Below are positions 1 through 12,900 of a stretch of DNA of 64,000 bases, piece after piece. The position numbers and the translations under genes were made by a program. The stretch's first letter is position 1. Every line of letters begins with the position of its first letter. Source of the stretch: Pteria penguin (taxonomy: Eukaryota; Mollusca; Bivalvia; Pterioida; Pteriidae); the NCBI GenBank assembly GCA_035048485.1, contig CM068583.1:49690790-49754789 (forward strand). Reading direction: 5' to 3'. The notes under the pieces are model-generated. The model saw only the letters and a list, made by a program, of their open reading frames with translations, did no database searches and had not been told where the DNA came from.

Positions 1-895
1 CCTCGATTATTAGACAAGATTTTCAGATGCTTAAATATACTTTTAATAGTTATACGATGTGTAGCTGCAATCAATCGCAATGTTGCTGTGAATCACCGTG
101 ATTGACCATTGCAGTGGTGAAGTGATGTGCGGTGATGTTAACGCAATCGTCAGCATCAAATTAGTCAACCTCAGCGTGCAGAGAATTGGACAATCCGCAT
201 TGTAGTAAAAATAAAATCCAAGTCCCATAACTCTGTAACGACACTACAGAATTTCCGCTACCCTATTTAAGCATTCTGAATGAGTTTCATGACAAACAGC
301 TGGAATTTGCTCAAGTTATTGCATTCTATAGTATCCCATAATAGTGATAATAAAATCTAAGGCCCATCACTCTGTAACCAGAAAACAGATTTTGCTCTAA
401 TTTGAAAGGTGGCCTCCACTACACTATTTAAGCAGTTTGTATGAGTTTCATGGAAAACAGCTAAAGCTAAAGTGATTGCGTTCCATAGCAGACTGACGGT
501 TGGACAGATGGATATCATTATACCATACTACGTCCTGTATTTTGACAGGCGTATAAAAATGTTAAAAACACCAAACCATGTTGAAAAATGGCTTCAAAGA
601 GATGAAAATGGGAGGTGCTCCCCTTTAAGTGGTCATAAAGCTAAATCTAAATTTTCAATGGAATCTATGGTAAATGAAAATAACTCCGGACAAGTATGTG
701 TCTACACATATATAAAGAGGAATATTGCCATTTTATACCCCAGTTTTACTTTGCAATTCAGCTAAAAGTGTAGCTAAACTGTAAATCATGCAGGAAGACA
801 AAGGTCACTATCATAATGTCCAGATAGCTGAGGTAGCACATACAAGTAAACATCTAAAATTCAACTACTTTTCTAAGTGTAAAATGATTTCATAC
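1..895. other. GABPB intron, no gene seen
   Basis: The stretch left of exon 5 contains no recognisable exon on either strand. Two similar segments, each containing 'ctctgtaac' followed by 'gagtttcatg', occur around 230-310 and 370-450, indicating an old imperfect tandem duplication of about 145 bp. Confidence 0.5.
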
Positions 896-970
896 CATGG
901 CCAACTGAAGGACCTCAGCTAGATCTGCTCTTCCATTCTGAATAGCAATATCCAAAGGTGTTCTATCAAA
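896..970 (-). CDS. GABPB: GABPB exon 5 (last ankyrin half-repeat)
   Basis: 75 bp, 25 codons, acceptor ttgttttcag and donor gtatga. It encodes [20 protein letters not shown] followed by LQLAM, matching the end of the ankyrin block. The following exon is not found in bases 1-895, so it lies outside the window. Confidence 0.94.
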
Positions 971-3900
971 CTGAAAACAAAACCATACAATTATTCTGTC
1001 TTCAGCATATACTCAATGCAATTACATGTATTTCCTTGCTAGGTTTTAGTATGTCATTAATAATACATAAAATTGTATTACCTTATTTTCACAATTGACA
1101 TCAGCACCATGTTTAATAAGTGTGTCCATGACTAATGGATGACCTTTCTCTGTTGCCCAATGAAGTGGAGTCATTTTTAGCTGCAATCAAATCATGACCC
1201 ATTAAATTTCTCATCACATTCAGGGTAACATGACTAGAACAAGTATGTCTGCATCTTTGATGTCAAGTCGTAATGAAAAGAGAAATAGCACAATCAGGAA
1301 GTTGACAAACAGATATGGTAGGCCAAAGCTACATGTCCAGAATCTCCCGTTTTTGGGCTAAAAAATGCAAGAAAATGCTTCAATAAAAAGAAATGTTACT
1401 TCTATTCAACATTGGACATGTGTATCACATTAATCAATATTCACTCAGATTCACTTGACAATTTATAATCAAAAGGCCAAATTGAACATAAACTGCTTAC
1501 CAAAGCACAAACAACTGACTGCTTGAAGAAATTCACTTATATTTGTACTCTCTTGCTAATTTTATTTTTGACAACTGACAAAAGACTATAAATTTGATTC
1601 TCTACATCAAATATATCAAGACAATTATACAAAAATATGTAAAATATATTTAGTCAGAATTCTTTTTTCCATTTTATCTCTTACATAATATTTCAAATCT
1701 TCTTTTGGTATATAGAGAAATAAAAATAAAATTTTGCCATTAACAAGGTTTGTACAGTTTCCCGAGATACATACTATAACTGGCTTACATCAAAATTAGA
1801 AAAAAAATACATTATAAATAATCAAAGGACTCAAAAGTCCTGAGAGTCGGCTTTGCTGATTTTAAGTATGTAATCATTTTAACATTTTAGTGGCGGATTC
1901 AGGATTTCAGGAGGGGGGGGGGCAAAAATTAGGTCTTGGTTGCAACTACATCGTCATTATACCTATGTACAAAATGCTAATAAAATTTGCTCTCTTCATA
2001 CTATCTTACGGCAAAGAGTTTGCAATTGCTTGTATCCGAAATGAATGTGCAATCGACAACTTCATGGCAACAAGTTTTACTGCATTGTTGTCACGAGTCG
2101 AAGCTGAGCCAAGGAACGACATTCCTTCAAGTGGGACATTAAATAACCATCTTATTCACGATTCTCATAATGTTTTAACATCATTTATATTTAGAAACAT
2201 ACAACATATACCTAAATATTTATATTGCATTTTTTATTATCAGAGGAAATGCGGGAAGATCAATCTTTAAATTTGTCATATATGTGAAAAAGAACTAAAG
2301 TTCCAGAACATGTTGGGGAAAACTTTAATTGAAATATCTCGATAAAAACAAGCGATACAAGATCAAGACAAATGCTTTGTCCGAAGAATTACACAATCGA
2401 ATACATCCGACGGTGTCGGTGGTAAACACATCGTAAAGTAGTCACAACTACATATTATTACGCAAAATTTGAAAACATTATTGCAACTCCTTTTTCGAGT
2501 TATTGAAACTAGTTTATGTTTAGCTTAAATTAACTGAGCTAAAGGTACATTGTGCTGATCAAGAATTTTTAAGACAACATCAGTAATTTTTCGACACTTT
2601 ATTTTTCAGCAGCGTAGTAAGCTCTATATCGGTAGTGAAAGTTATAACCCCTGAAAAGAAAGTGATTGCAATGAGTGTGGCTTCACCGAAGCCGACTCAA
2701 AAAAAAGAAACAAACAAACAAACAAAACTGAAAACCAAGATGTGCTTATGAAACACAAATTAAATGTAGGTCAAATGTTACAGTCAAGGTCATGATGTCA
2801 AAAACTGTATTCACAGAAAGGTCTTGTCACAAGGAGTACACATGTGAAATACTAAAGTCCTACCTCTTACTAATCAAAAGTTATAACCAATGTCAAAGTT
2901 TTTGAAATGTAGGTCAAAGGTCATGAGGTCAAAAATTTAGGTATGGACGGAAAGGTCTTGTCATAAGGAATCTGCATGTGAAATATGAAAGCCCTACCTC
3001 TTACGATTCAAAAGTTATAACTAACAGACTGGCCAAATCATAGATGCCTCCAAATCTTTGATTCCTGGGACATCAAAAAAACCTATATAATTTCATATGT
3101 TGAGTGTTGAGAAACATCTAAAAACTTATTTAGATGTGTAAAGAAATGAAAAAAAAATTTTTGATTTTGGAAGGGAACCAAAATGACAATACATCTTCAC
3201 TCATCCCTCTAGATCATTTCTATGCATTCTGTTTTTCTCTGTATACAGCCCGTATGAAAAAGAATATTGTTAAATGAGGGATTTTTTTTTGGAAGTCTGA
3301 AGATATGAAAAATTGTCCCCCTTTTCTTGGAAGTCTTAAAAAATTATGGTTTGTCGCTGTATGCACTCGATCTGAATAAGAAGTTTAGTTTCATTGAATT
3401 CCAGCAAGTGGTTCCTTATCAAGTTTCATCAAATTCTGTTCAGTGGTTCTGGAGATGGAGTCGAAAATGTGAAAAGTTAACGACGGACGACAGACGACGG
3501 ACGACGGACGGTGATTGATCACAATAGCTCACTTGAGCCTTTGGCTCAGGTGAGCTAAAAACCTATACTTTGACATAAAATTTTCAAATAACTTTTCAAA
3601 TAGATATTTTCTTATAAAAAAGAGCAAAGCCTAGCACTGCACAATATACCTGTTGCTTTGTTTGAAGGAATGAAATAAATGGTATGGAAATATTCCACCT
3701 TTGCCAACAATTTTGTGAAATATTCAAATCTGTGCAATGGGTAATAATACGTTATGGACTGGACAAAGATTTACCCATCACATGCAGTGTATCATTGACC
3801 TTGCAAATATAACCTTGGTTCAAGGTCAAGACACACCTTTGGGTTCTGGGTAACAATTCTGTGAAATATTACTGAAATCTATGCAAGGCGTAAAATGTTA

Positions 3901-6900
3901 TGGTACAGACAAAGATTTACCCATCATATGCATTGTGACCTTGACTTTGGACATATGAACAATGAGTTAAGATCATGACACACCTTTGGGTCTTGGGCAT
4001 TAATTCTGTGAAATATTATTCAAATCCATGCACGGTGTAAAAATTTATGGCCTGGACAAGATCTAACTGACATAAGCACTGTGACCTTGACCTTGAAAAC
4101 CAATAGGCTTCAATCCTCTAGTCATAAGAAATAAGTGTGCAAAGTTTAAAAGTTCTAGCATAAACAGTTTGGTCTGTACCTTGTTTACAGGCTTCATTCT
4201 CAAAAATTTGCCATTTTTGCCCCCAAAATGACTTTGACCTTGATATTGAAAATCTATAGGGTTCATCCTCATGCCATAAAGTTGGCCTCCAAATCTGAAC
4301 TGCTAATCTTCAGTATGCATGAACTAGCCTAAAAAAAAAATTAAATTAATCCAGAAAAAAAACTTTCTACTTGACTTGTCCAAATAAGCCTTGAAATGAA
4401 TTGAACAAATCAATGAAATGACACCTAACTGTGTGGAAATGATGAGTCCACAAAGACATAAACAAGAGGCTCAAGTGGGCCTATATGTCTAACCTGAACA
4501 TTCTTTGCTTATTCAACTGATAGCTTGAAAATATGCAGAAAGATATATACATACAGTCTATATTCCTCAGCTGTGACCTTCACATTTGACCTCAAAATCA
4601 ATAGGGGTTTTCCTCTCTTGATAAATAAGCATATATTCAAATCTGCTTTACATATGATGAAAAGTACTAGAGTTATCATATGGAAACCAATAATACAACA
4701 CATTTTCATCAGATGTAACCTTTTGACCTTCACACCCCAAAATCAATAGGGTGCATTCTCTCTTGATAAGTAAGTATATAGCCAAATTTCCTTTAAATAT
4801 GATGAACGGTACTTGAGTTATCATTCAGAAACCAATATTTATAGTGTATTTTCGTCAGCTGTCACCTTTTGACCCCAAAATCAATTTCTCTCTTGCTAAG
4901 TAAGCATTTATCCAAATTTGGTTTGAATATGTTAAAATCATGTTGAATCATCTAGAAACCAATGCGTGGCGGAAGGACGACAAAGCAAACACTTAATGCC
5001 CCCTGCCATACCTGGCGGGGGCATAACAACACTTCTTCACACATCCCTCTAGATCATTCCTATGCATTCAGTTTCTCTCTGTAAGCAGCTGATCTAAAAA
5101 AGAAGTTTGTCATAGGAGTGTACCCTCTGTGACCTACTTTTTCCTGTGGTGGCACCACCTGCTGATGGATCTGTACAAAAAAATATAAACACTTGTATGG
5201 AAGCATGAGTAATTCATGTCTACAAAGTTTCATCAAAATCATTCTGTGGTCGAAAATGTGAAAAATATACATTGCTGGACACCAGAGTCTGGACGACAGA
5301 CAGATGCCAAACAACACAATATGGCAATAGTTCAACTGAGAATTTGGTTCAGGTGAGCTACACAAAAGGAAGTCCAAAATTTAATGTCAGAATGGGAATC
5401 TAGATATCTGTGATACATTTGGTTCGATGATCTACTTGGCTGGTCTGAAGAAGTATGTTAAAAGGTGATACCCTCTGGGGTCTATGTTGCCCCACCCTTG
5501 ATCCACCCCTTTGACAAATCTGGCTTAAAAGTAACAACACTATATACACAAGTTAAAGGACAATCAACAAGCATTCTGAGAGTATTGCTAAAGCAATACA
5601 AACCCCCAACCATTACCAACAAATCCATAAAGGGTTAAAAAGTAGGTCAGTGGCACCAAAGGGTAACAAGCATTCTGAGAGTTTAATATGCAGGGATAAA
5701 AATAAGCTTTCGCCCACTCGCCAATAAGACCAAATTTTGTCTGTGGGCTCCTGAAAATCTAATTCTGATCGCCCACTTGGCGACCGTAAAATTTCCGGTT
5801 AAGTCCCGTCCTATGTGATTGATGTCAATGAGACACTCTTACTACAGTTACAATTTCATTCAACTAAAAGTGCTCTCTTGACCTTGTTGTCAAAATCATC
5901 ATCAAACGGAACTCCTCACTTGTCTACCAACTGTTTGCTGAGTAAACACATGAGGAATTTCATATTGAATGATACCGGAGGAAATGTGGAGACACATCCA
6001 AGGTCTCTAAACCAGATACCCCAAAGGGCAAATACGATGATCGAGATTTGTACCTGAAAGAATACTATAAGAAGAGGACACGGTCATTTAATCTGAAGAT
6101 TCAGATGTGAGGAGAGTGACTGTGTGGATAAAATGTAAAGATGATGGATAAATCCAAACCTAAGTCCGAAAATCATGAAGCCAGAGGACATACAATATCA
6201 GTAAAAATGAAAACCAAGTGGAAAATAACGAAATATGTCTACTTGAAGAGCATATAAGAACCCCTGTGATGGAGTGAGATCAGGTGCCCAGGGAGAGTGA
6301 GCATCTCCTGCTTGCTAGTAACACCCATCACATATACCCAGTAGAAAGAGTCAAATCGTGTAAATTCCATATGTATTTATATATGGAGAAGTCAAAGTAG
6401 GTAACTTTCTAGTACAGAAGGTGTCAAATCTGTGTAAAATGATCGGAATTGGTCTCAGTTCAGAATATCATTTAAAAGTCTAGATAAAAAGATATTACAT
6501 GGAGTAATTAGAGTCTCGTAACAATCATAGATTTTCCTCAGTGTTTAGATAAGCGGAACAAGATGTTACAACTGAATAATGCAAAATATTTTGAAAGCAT
6601 GAAATCATTTGTGTTTGCAAATTACACATTTCAAAGTAGGTACTGACCATGTCTTTAGCATCTACATCTGCTGAATGGGCTATGAGTAATTCCACTATAT
6701 GCACATGGCCCTCTTGTGATGCTACATGAAGGGGAGTTCTGTCCACTTTAGTACGAGCATCACGACTGATACCTGCCCTCAGTAAAACTTCTGCAGTCTC
6801 CACATGTCCAAACTGTGAGGCAAAGTGTAGCGGAGAAGTCCCTAACTGTAAAACATGTAAAAACAAGAAATTACTACAGAATGGAATATCACCCTGACAT

Positions 6901-9900
6901 GTAATGTACACTTATTTTAGCAACATATATATCTTGAAGGAGTTGTCAACTGTTTAATCAATAGAAGATACATGTACCAAAAAGGATGATCAAAGGTTGA
7001 ACTTACTCCTGACAATGTGAACATTTTAATATTTCTTCAAATATTTTTTGTAACATTCATGGAGCATATGTATAATTTGAAATGGTGCAAAGTTATTTGT
7101 CATTCAAAACTTTCTGACTCATGACAAATCCAGAGAGAAACTGGAACACTAACAAAGTCATGGAAGGGCCCAAATGAAAGGCTTTTATAGCAAACAGCAG
7201 CATTATTTCTCATAATACATGTATTTAATTCAATTCAATTTACAGTAAAAGCTTGTTTTTGCTCTGACCTTAATACTTGTATCTTTCAATGTAACATCTT
7301 ATTATGACAATGACCTTTGAACTCAAAATGTTTAGGTGTCTATCACTAGCCTTTTTCGATGTATAAAGTTTGAAGACTCTAGATAGGATATATTCTTCTT
7401 TAGTTATCACATCAAAACTAAGTACTGATGTATCAAAACCATGTTTATAATTCAAATCTGACTGTGACCTTGACTTCTGGTATCAAAAGGTATGGTGGTC
7501 TTCCTCCCACCATATTCCATCTGATTTTGTATAGTATTTATGATAATCTTCTTAAAAAACTCAGGTAAAAGTGCTAATGGACAGACAGACAGATAGACTG
7601 ACAAAGTGCCAACTATATGCTCTCCCTTTTATGAGCATAAAAATGTTGGCATGTGAAAGCCAAGAAAACAATAATGATAAATGAACCGAATACAACACGA
7701 ATGGATGATTTATTTCGTAAGTTCCACCCTGTTGACATAAATAGCTAAATCTACACATTATTCACAAATATACATGGATATGCATGCCATATTGAGAGTT
7801 TTGGTAGTACAAGAGTTGTCAACAAATAACGGAGCTTACCGATGGCAACCAAATGAAATATCAAAACTTTTATTGTAAGTAAGATTATCTTCAAGGTCAA
7901 GATGTAAAAAATTTTGATACGTAATGAGAGGTTATATCACAAGGAAAAAACACATGAAGTATTTAAGCCCTATCTCTTACCGTTCATAAATTATGACCAA
8001 AGTTAAAGTTTTTTAAAAATCAAACTTCAAGGTCCAGTTGCAAGGTAAAGTATTTTGGTACCCAATGAAAGGTCCTGACACAACAATACACATGTGAAAT
8101 ATTAAAACCCTGTCTCTAATGGTTCTAACGTTATGACCTAGATTAAAGTTTTTGTCTGAGTAAGTCAATCATCAAGATCAAAATGTAAATGAAAGGACTA
8201 ATAGTCCTCAAGGTCAGATTTGCATGATCAAATACATATACAGTGCAAGCCGCTTAATTGAATAGGCTATTTGTCAGGACTTTATTATTCAAATAAACGA
8301 ATATTCAATTACACGGCATGACGAACGAATGCAGTTTCAAAGACCAGATGATCGACAGATTTTGCAAGAATTGCATACATGTTTAACTTTCGCCGTATCT
8401 GTAATGAAATCAGTGTACATGTATCTATATATAGATACACTAGAGTTACCTCTCTTAGATCCCTTTATTGTTTGCTTGAGCTACATTAAAGTCAACAGAC
8501 CACATTTTCGATAATTTTGCAACTGTCTTTTTAAGTACAGTGACAAAATAGCTACATTACACATGCTCAACTGACCGTAAAGATAAAACCATCGTCTATT
8601 GAAATGCACGTAATTGTATCTCAGTCGTGTAACCAGGGTGGTCAAAGACATAAGACAGGTTAAACAATTTGTTTTAACAAAGGCAAATTAAAAGGCATAT
8701 TCAAGCGTGTGAGAAATTTCAATTTTCCATCTGATAGAACAGGCTGAAGTCGTCGCTTTGCTTTTCCTCAAGGAATCGTCAAATTGTGGCCATTGCGTCT
8801 GTACGTTCGCCGTGCGTTACTGGTGCCGTTTCTTCAGCCTCCTCGTCGTCACTGGCGTCACATGGTCGGGGCTCGTCTTCGTGGAAACTCGCAAATATTT
8901 TCTCGTCAGTCCGGACAGCTTAGCTCTCCAGCTTGCCATCGTTTGTGATGAAGGTATCAAACGTCTAGCTATCAACATCCTCTGGCGGCCGGACATCGTC
9001 AATTTCACTTGTGTCGTTGACTGACGAGACAAAGCCAACCTTTCGGAAGCAGTTGGCGATGGTTGTTGGCTTGACCGTGCACCAGGCCTTACAGAGTAAG
9101 TGGATGGCATCTAGTAGGGTCAGTCTCCACCTAATACTGTTGCCTGACAGCGTCATTTTGTCGATGTTTCCGATGATCTTGTGTATGACATGGCTTCGGC
9201 AGTTGGTAATTAATTAATCCTTTCATTCCTACCGCCGCGGCCTATTAGACAATTAACGTGTGATTTGGTCAACAACTGTTACCTGGACAGTAATTGAGAT
9301 TACCTGGACAGATGTGAAACCATTTATCTCTAATCGATAGGTCGCTCGCACCATAGTAAACAACATGACCTCGGGTGTGATACATTGAAGTTTTAACAAA
9401 GGTATGCTTGGTAGAATGATCGCGCTATTCAAATAAACGAAGTCCCTTCTTTATTCTAGTGTAATAAGTGGCGGATTTTCAATAGATGTGATAGAAAATG
9501 GTTTTGGATTTCAGAATCTTATTCAATCAAAGGCTTGAAGAGCCACAAAGGCGTCGAGCTAAATTTGATTTAAAGCTGTCAAAAGTAGCAGAAATTACCA
9601 GTTGTGTTCATCTTTTTTGTTGAATTCCGATAATTTTTTGAATAGAGTAAAAATAAAAGCTTAATGACCATGCAACAGCCATACTGCAGTATATCATATA
9701 ATATATCATCATAACATTTTATTGTTCTTTACGTCATTTTTGCACAAATATGTCAAATATCTTTTCACAAAGAATGTACATGTGAAATCAATCGAACACC
9801 ATTGCCATTTTTTTTTTTACAAAGAAATGAACGAGTTACCATTGCCTGCAAAATATGGAAGCCTTGTGCTTAATTTGTTTTAAGATATGGTCTAGGTTTC

Positions 9901-12900
9901 TGTTTTTGTCTACGCTACTAACACCGACACTAGGGCCAACAGCTTCTATATATATCGTCCAAAAACACTACTTATTCGGTCATTTATTGTATATGCACGT
10001 GTAAGGGCTACAACGCCATGCCGTTCGCCGTAATGACGCAAGCCGATTGTGCATCACAATCGCACTTTATCGGTTGATTTGGAATAAAATCTTCACATGT
10101 AGTTCTACGTAATTTATTTTTCATGCATTCAATCTAAAATTCTGTCTTAATCCATGCTATCGTCCTTTACATCCGCATTAAATTTTGTAGGCGATTTGAA
10201 AACTTTCTCGGCTGCCAATTTTTACGCCGTCATGGGAACTTTTCCAGATATGTGAAAGACCATGTGATATATACACATGCTACTTCCCTAATAAGGAAAA
10301 AATGAGGCGTGGCTTCAGAAATTTTAGCGGGAAAATTCACAACTGCGCAAAAACAAGCAAGTAATTGCCAATGAACATAAAACTATTTGGCTTTGTGACC
10401 AACATCTTGATCATTTAATGCTATTTCGATTACAACTTAAACTTTTAAAAAAGCTATGCTTGTTTAAGATAGACTGGAGTTACCTGCTCTTGCTTGCTAT
10501 CGCTGCGCGAAGAAAGTGACCACCGCCATTTTGTAAAGGCTATTCCCTGTCCAGCAAGTGTTATTTATAGCACAGACGGTAAGGGCAGATAAGAAGCTGT
10601 ACACACTGCATGTAGTTATTTTTAAAATTCGTCTGCAGTAGCATACACAGCATAGGTATACAGTACCTGATGTAATTTACGAGAGGCTCGTGATGTTTAG
10701 CCTTGAGGATGTAATCAATTTTGTCGATATTTGTTGATTCTAAGTTAAATGAATGAAACAGAGACATATATACATATACAGTGTATATATGTCTCTGAAT
10801 GAAACAAAGCGAAATCCAGTGAGATAAAAATAACCGATAACGCGTCACTTGAACCTAGGTCAGCGTTGTTATGAATTAGTGGTTACCTGTCTAGATATCT
10901 TTGTGATACGCATTGCCAGTCTATATTTAGGATTCTATGAAATATTTTATTTGTTCTTTTTTAGACTGAAATTTATATCTACAGATATTATTATTATATC
11001 ATTCATATTATTATATATATTTCGAAGATTGCTCGATCGGTTTCCATATTGGCGCTTAATGTCAAATTAGGTCTTGATCACGTTTGTTACAAGCGTTCTA
11101 CTACGATTTCTCCAAATATGGCAATATGTCACATGGTCTTCCCCATATTTGGAAAAATTCCTATGAAGTGCGATTGTAATTCATAATCGGCTTGCGTCAT
11201 CACGGCGAATGAATATTTTAACACACACAATAAGCGACAGAATAATACGTGTTTTAGGGCAATATATTGATAATTTAAGTTAAGCAGACCTATGCTTAAA
11301 CCTATTTCTGTGCAATGAAATTTCAATAACAAGGATAAAAAAGCCGGTTTTGCAAGAACTTTTACTACGTTTAGTACTTTAAAGAAGGTACTACTTTGTT
11401 ACGTGGATTAAAAAGGCGGTGTAGAGGTAAAATTTTTACGATCGCTAGAAGACTGTCGAGCAAATGCTCGACGCCTTAATAAAACGAAATATTCAATAAT
11501 GCAACATTCAATTAAGTGGCGGGCACTGTATTGCACCACAGACTTGTATGTATTCCAGTGTAATATTCCTCTAGAAATTTTTTGAAATTGAACAACTCAG
11601 TCAATAGTAAATCATTATTTCCAAACCTCCCCATTCCCCATTTCTGAACCAGAATTGCTTGTAGCTTTAAGATGGAAACCATATATAGCAATCTCAAAAG
11701 TGAAATATATAAACTGAAAATAGATTTTCCAGCTTTCACGTTGCATGGAGGAAGGATTAAAGTTGTGCACAAAATTCCTGAATTCCCATATTTTTGTAAG
11801 GTTCAATGTGCTCAAGAGTAAAACCAGATCTAAACATTTCTACATTTTCTCTATTTCATCTTACGACATGATTTCTACGCCTTTTCATTTTCTCAAGTCT
11901 ATCTGTCTATTCTTAGTAATATTACATACAATCTGATTAAAACTATATCTTTATTCTGCTTCTCTATTTGCACTATTGCAGATAAAGATCTGTCAAAACC
12001 CTTTGAGGGGTCATGATTAACTCTGATGATGTTTCAGTCACCAAAACTGTTATTTCCCATAGCCAATCAATGACTCAGCTAGGCATGTGCAAGAGAAGAA
12101 ATATGTAACAAACACTGTTCAAAAACTACCTTGTAGGTCATGCACGCTGGGGATGTTAATTTCATTCCTAGGAATCTGTAGCTGATCCACTGATTGGCTG
12201 AAAATCAGAGTTTACAACATGACCCCTTAGAGTTTCACCAGATTTTTACTCGCAATAGGACAAATACAGAAGCGGAATAAAGATTTGGTTTTAATCAGAT
12301 TGTATTACATAGAGAAATTAATGCGCAACTATGTATGCGTTATGTTAATACTAGATTTTATTGTTTCTATAATTTCCCTATTTTATGACAAAAATAAATC
12401 CATGTTCATCAGCAATATTGCTGAAATATATGATGTCATCACCTTTTATTGATTACATTACAACAGATGCTATGGACTACTTTTCATTAGGGTATGACAA
12501 TCGCACATTTCCGGGCCTTTCATTCGTATATTCGGGAAAACCACATCTTTAATTAACTGATTATTCTTAGTAATATTACTTGTCAACAACAAGCCAGCGC
12601 ATCAAGATGCTCCAAGAAGCACAGCAATAATGAAGGAAATGAATTACTCAATATTGATAATGATTTCAAATCTCAATGTATCATATGGATATCCAATTGA
12701 GTCAACTGTAAAATGACAAGTGATCAGAGTACATGTATATAAAAAGTAAAATGAGTAAGCTTGATCTTGATTAGTTATGAAATAAAACTTTTTATCATGA
12801 CCTTGACCTTTCAAAAATGACCTTGAGTGACCTTAGTCCAAAAGCCCTTAACCTAAATAAGATTTTGGTGAAGTATGATTAAATTCTGATGAAAGGTGTA

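Larger units (their letters stand above)
8241..11528 (-). mobile_element. Tigger/pogo-like DNA transposon, inactivated
   Basis: Terminal inverted repeats: left begins CAGTGCAAGCCGCTTAATTG at 8241. The right end, read on the minus strand from 11528, begins CAGTGCCCGCCACTTAATTG. TA dinucleotides flank both ends (8239-8240, 11529-11530), as expected for the Tc1/mariner-pogo superfamily. The 3.29 kb body carries a C-terminal Tigger-type transposase remnant on the minus strand (separate entry). The N-terminal and catalytic parts are not recognisable, so the copy looks dead. Confidence 0.8.
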
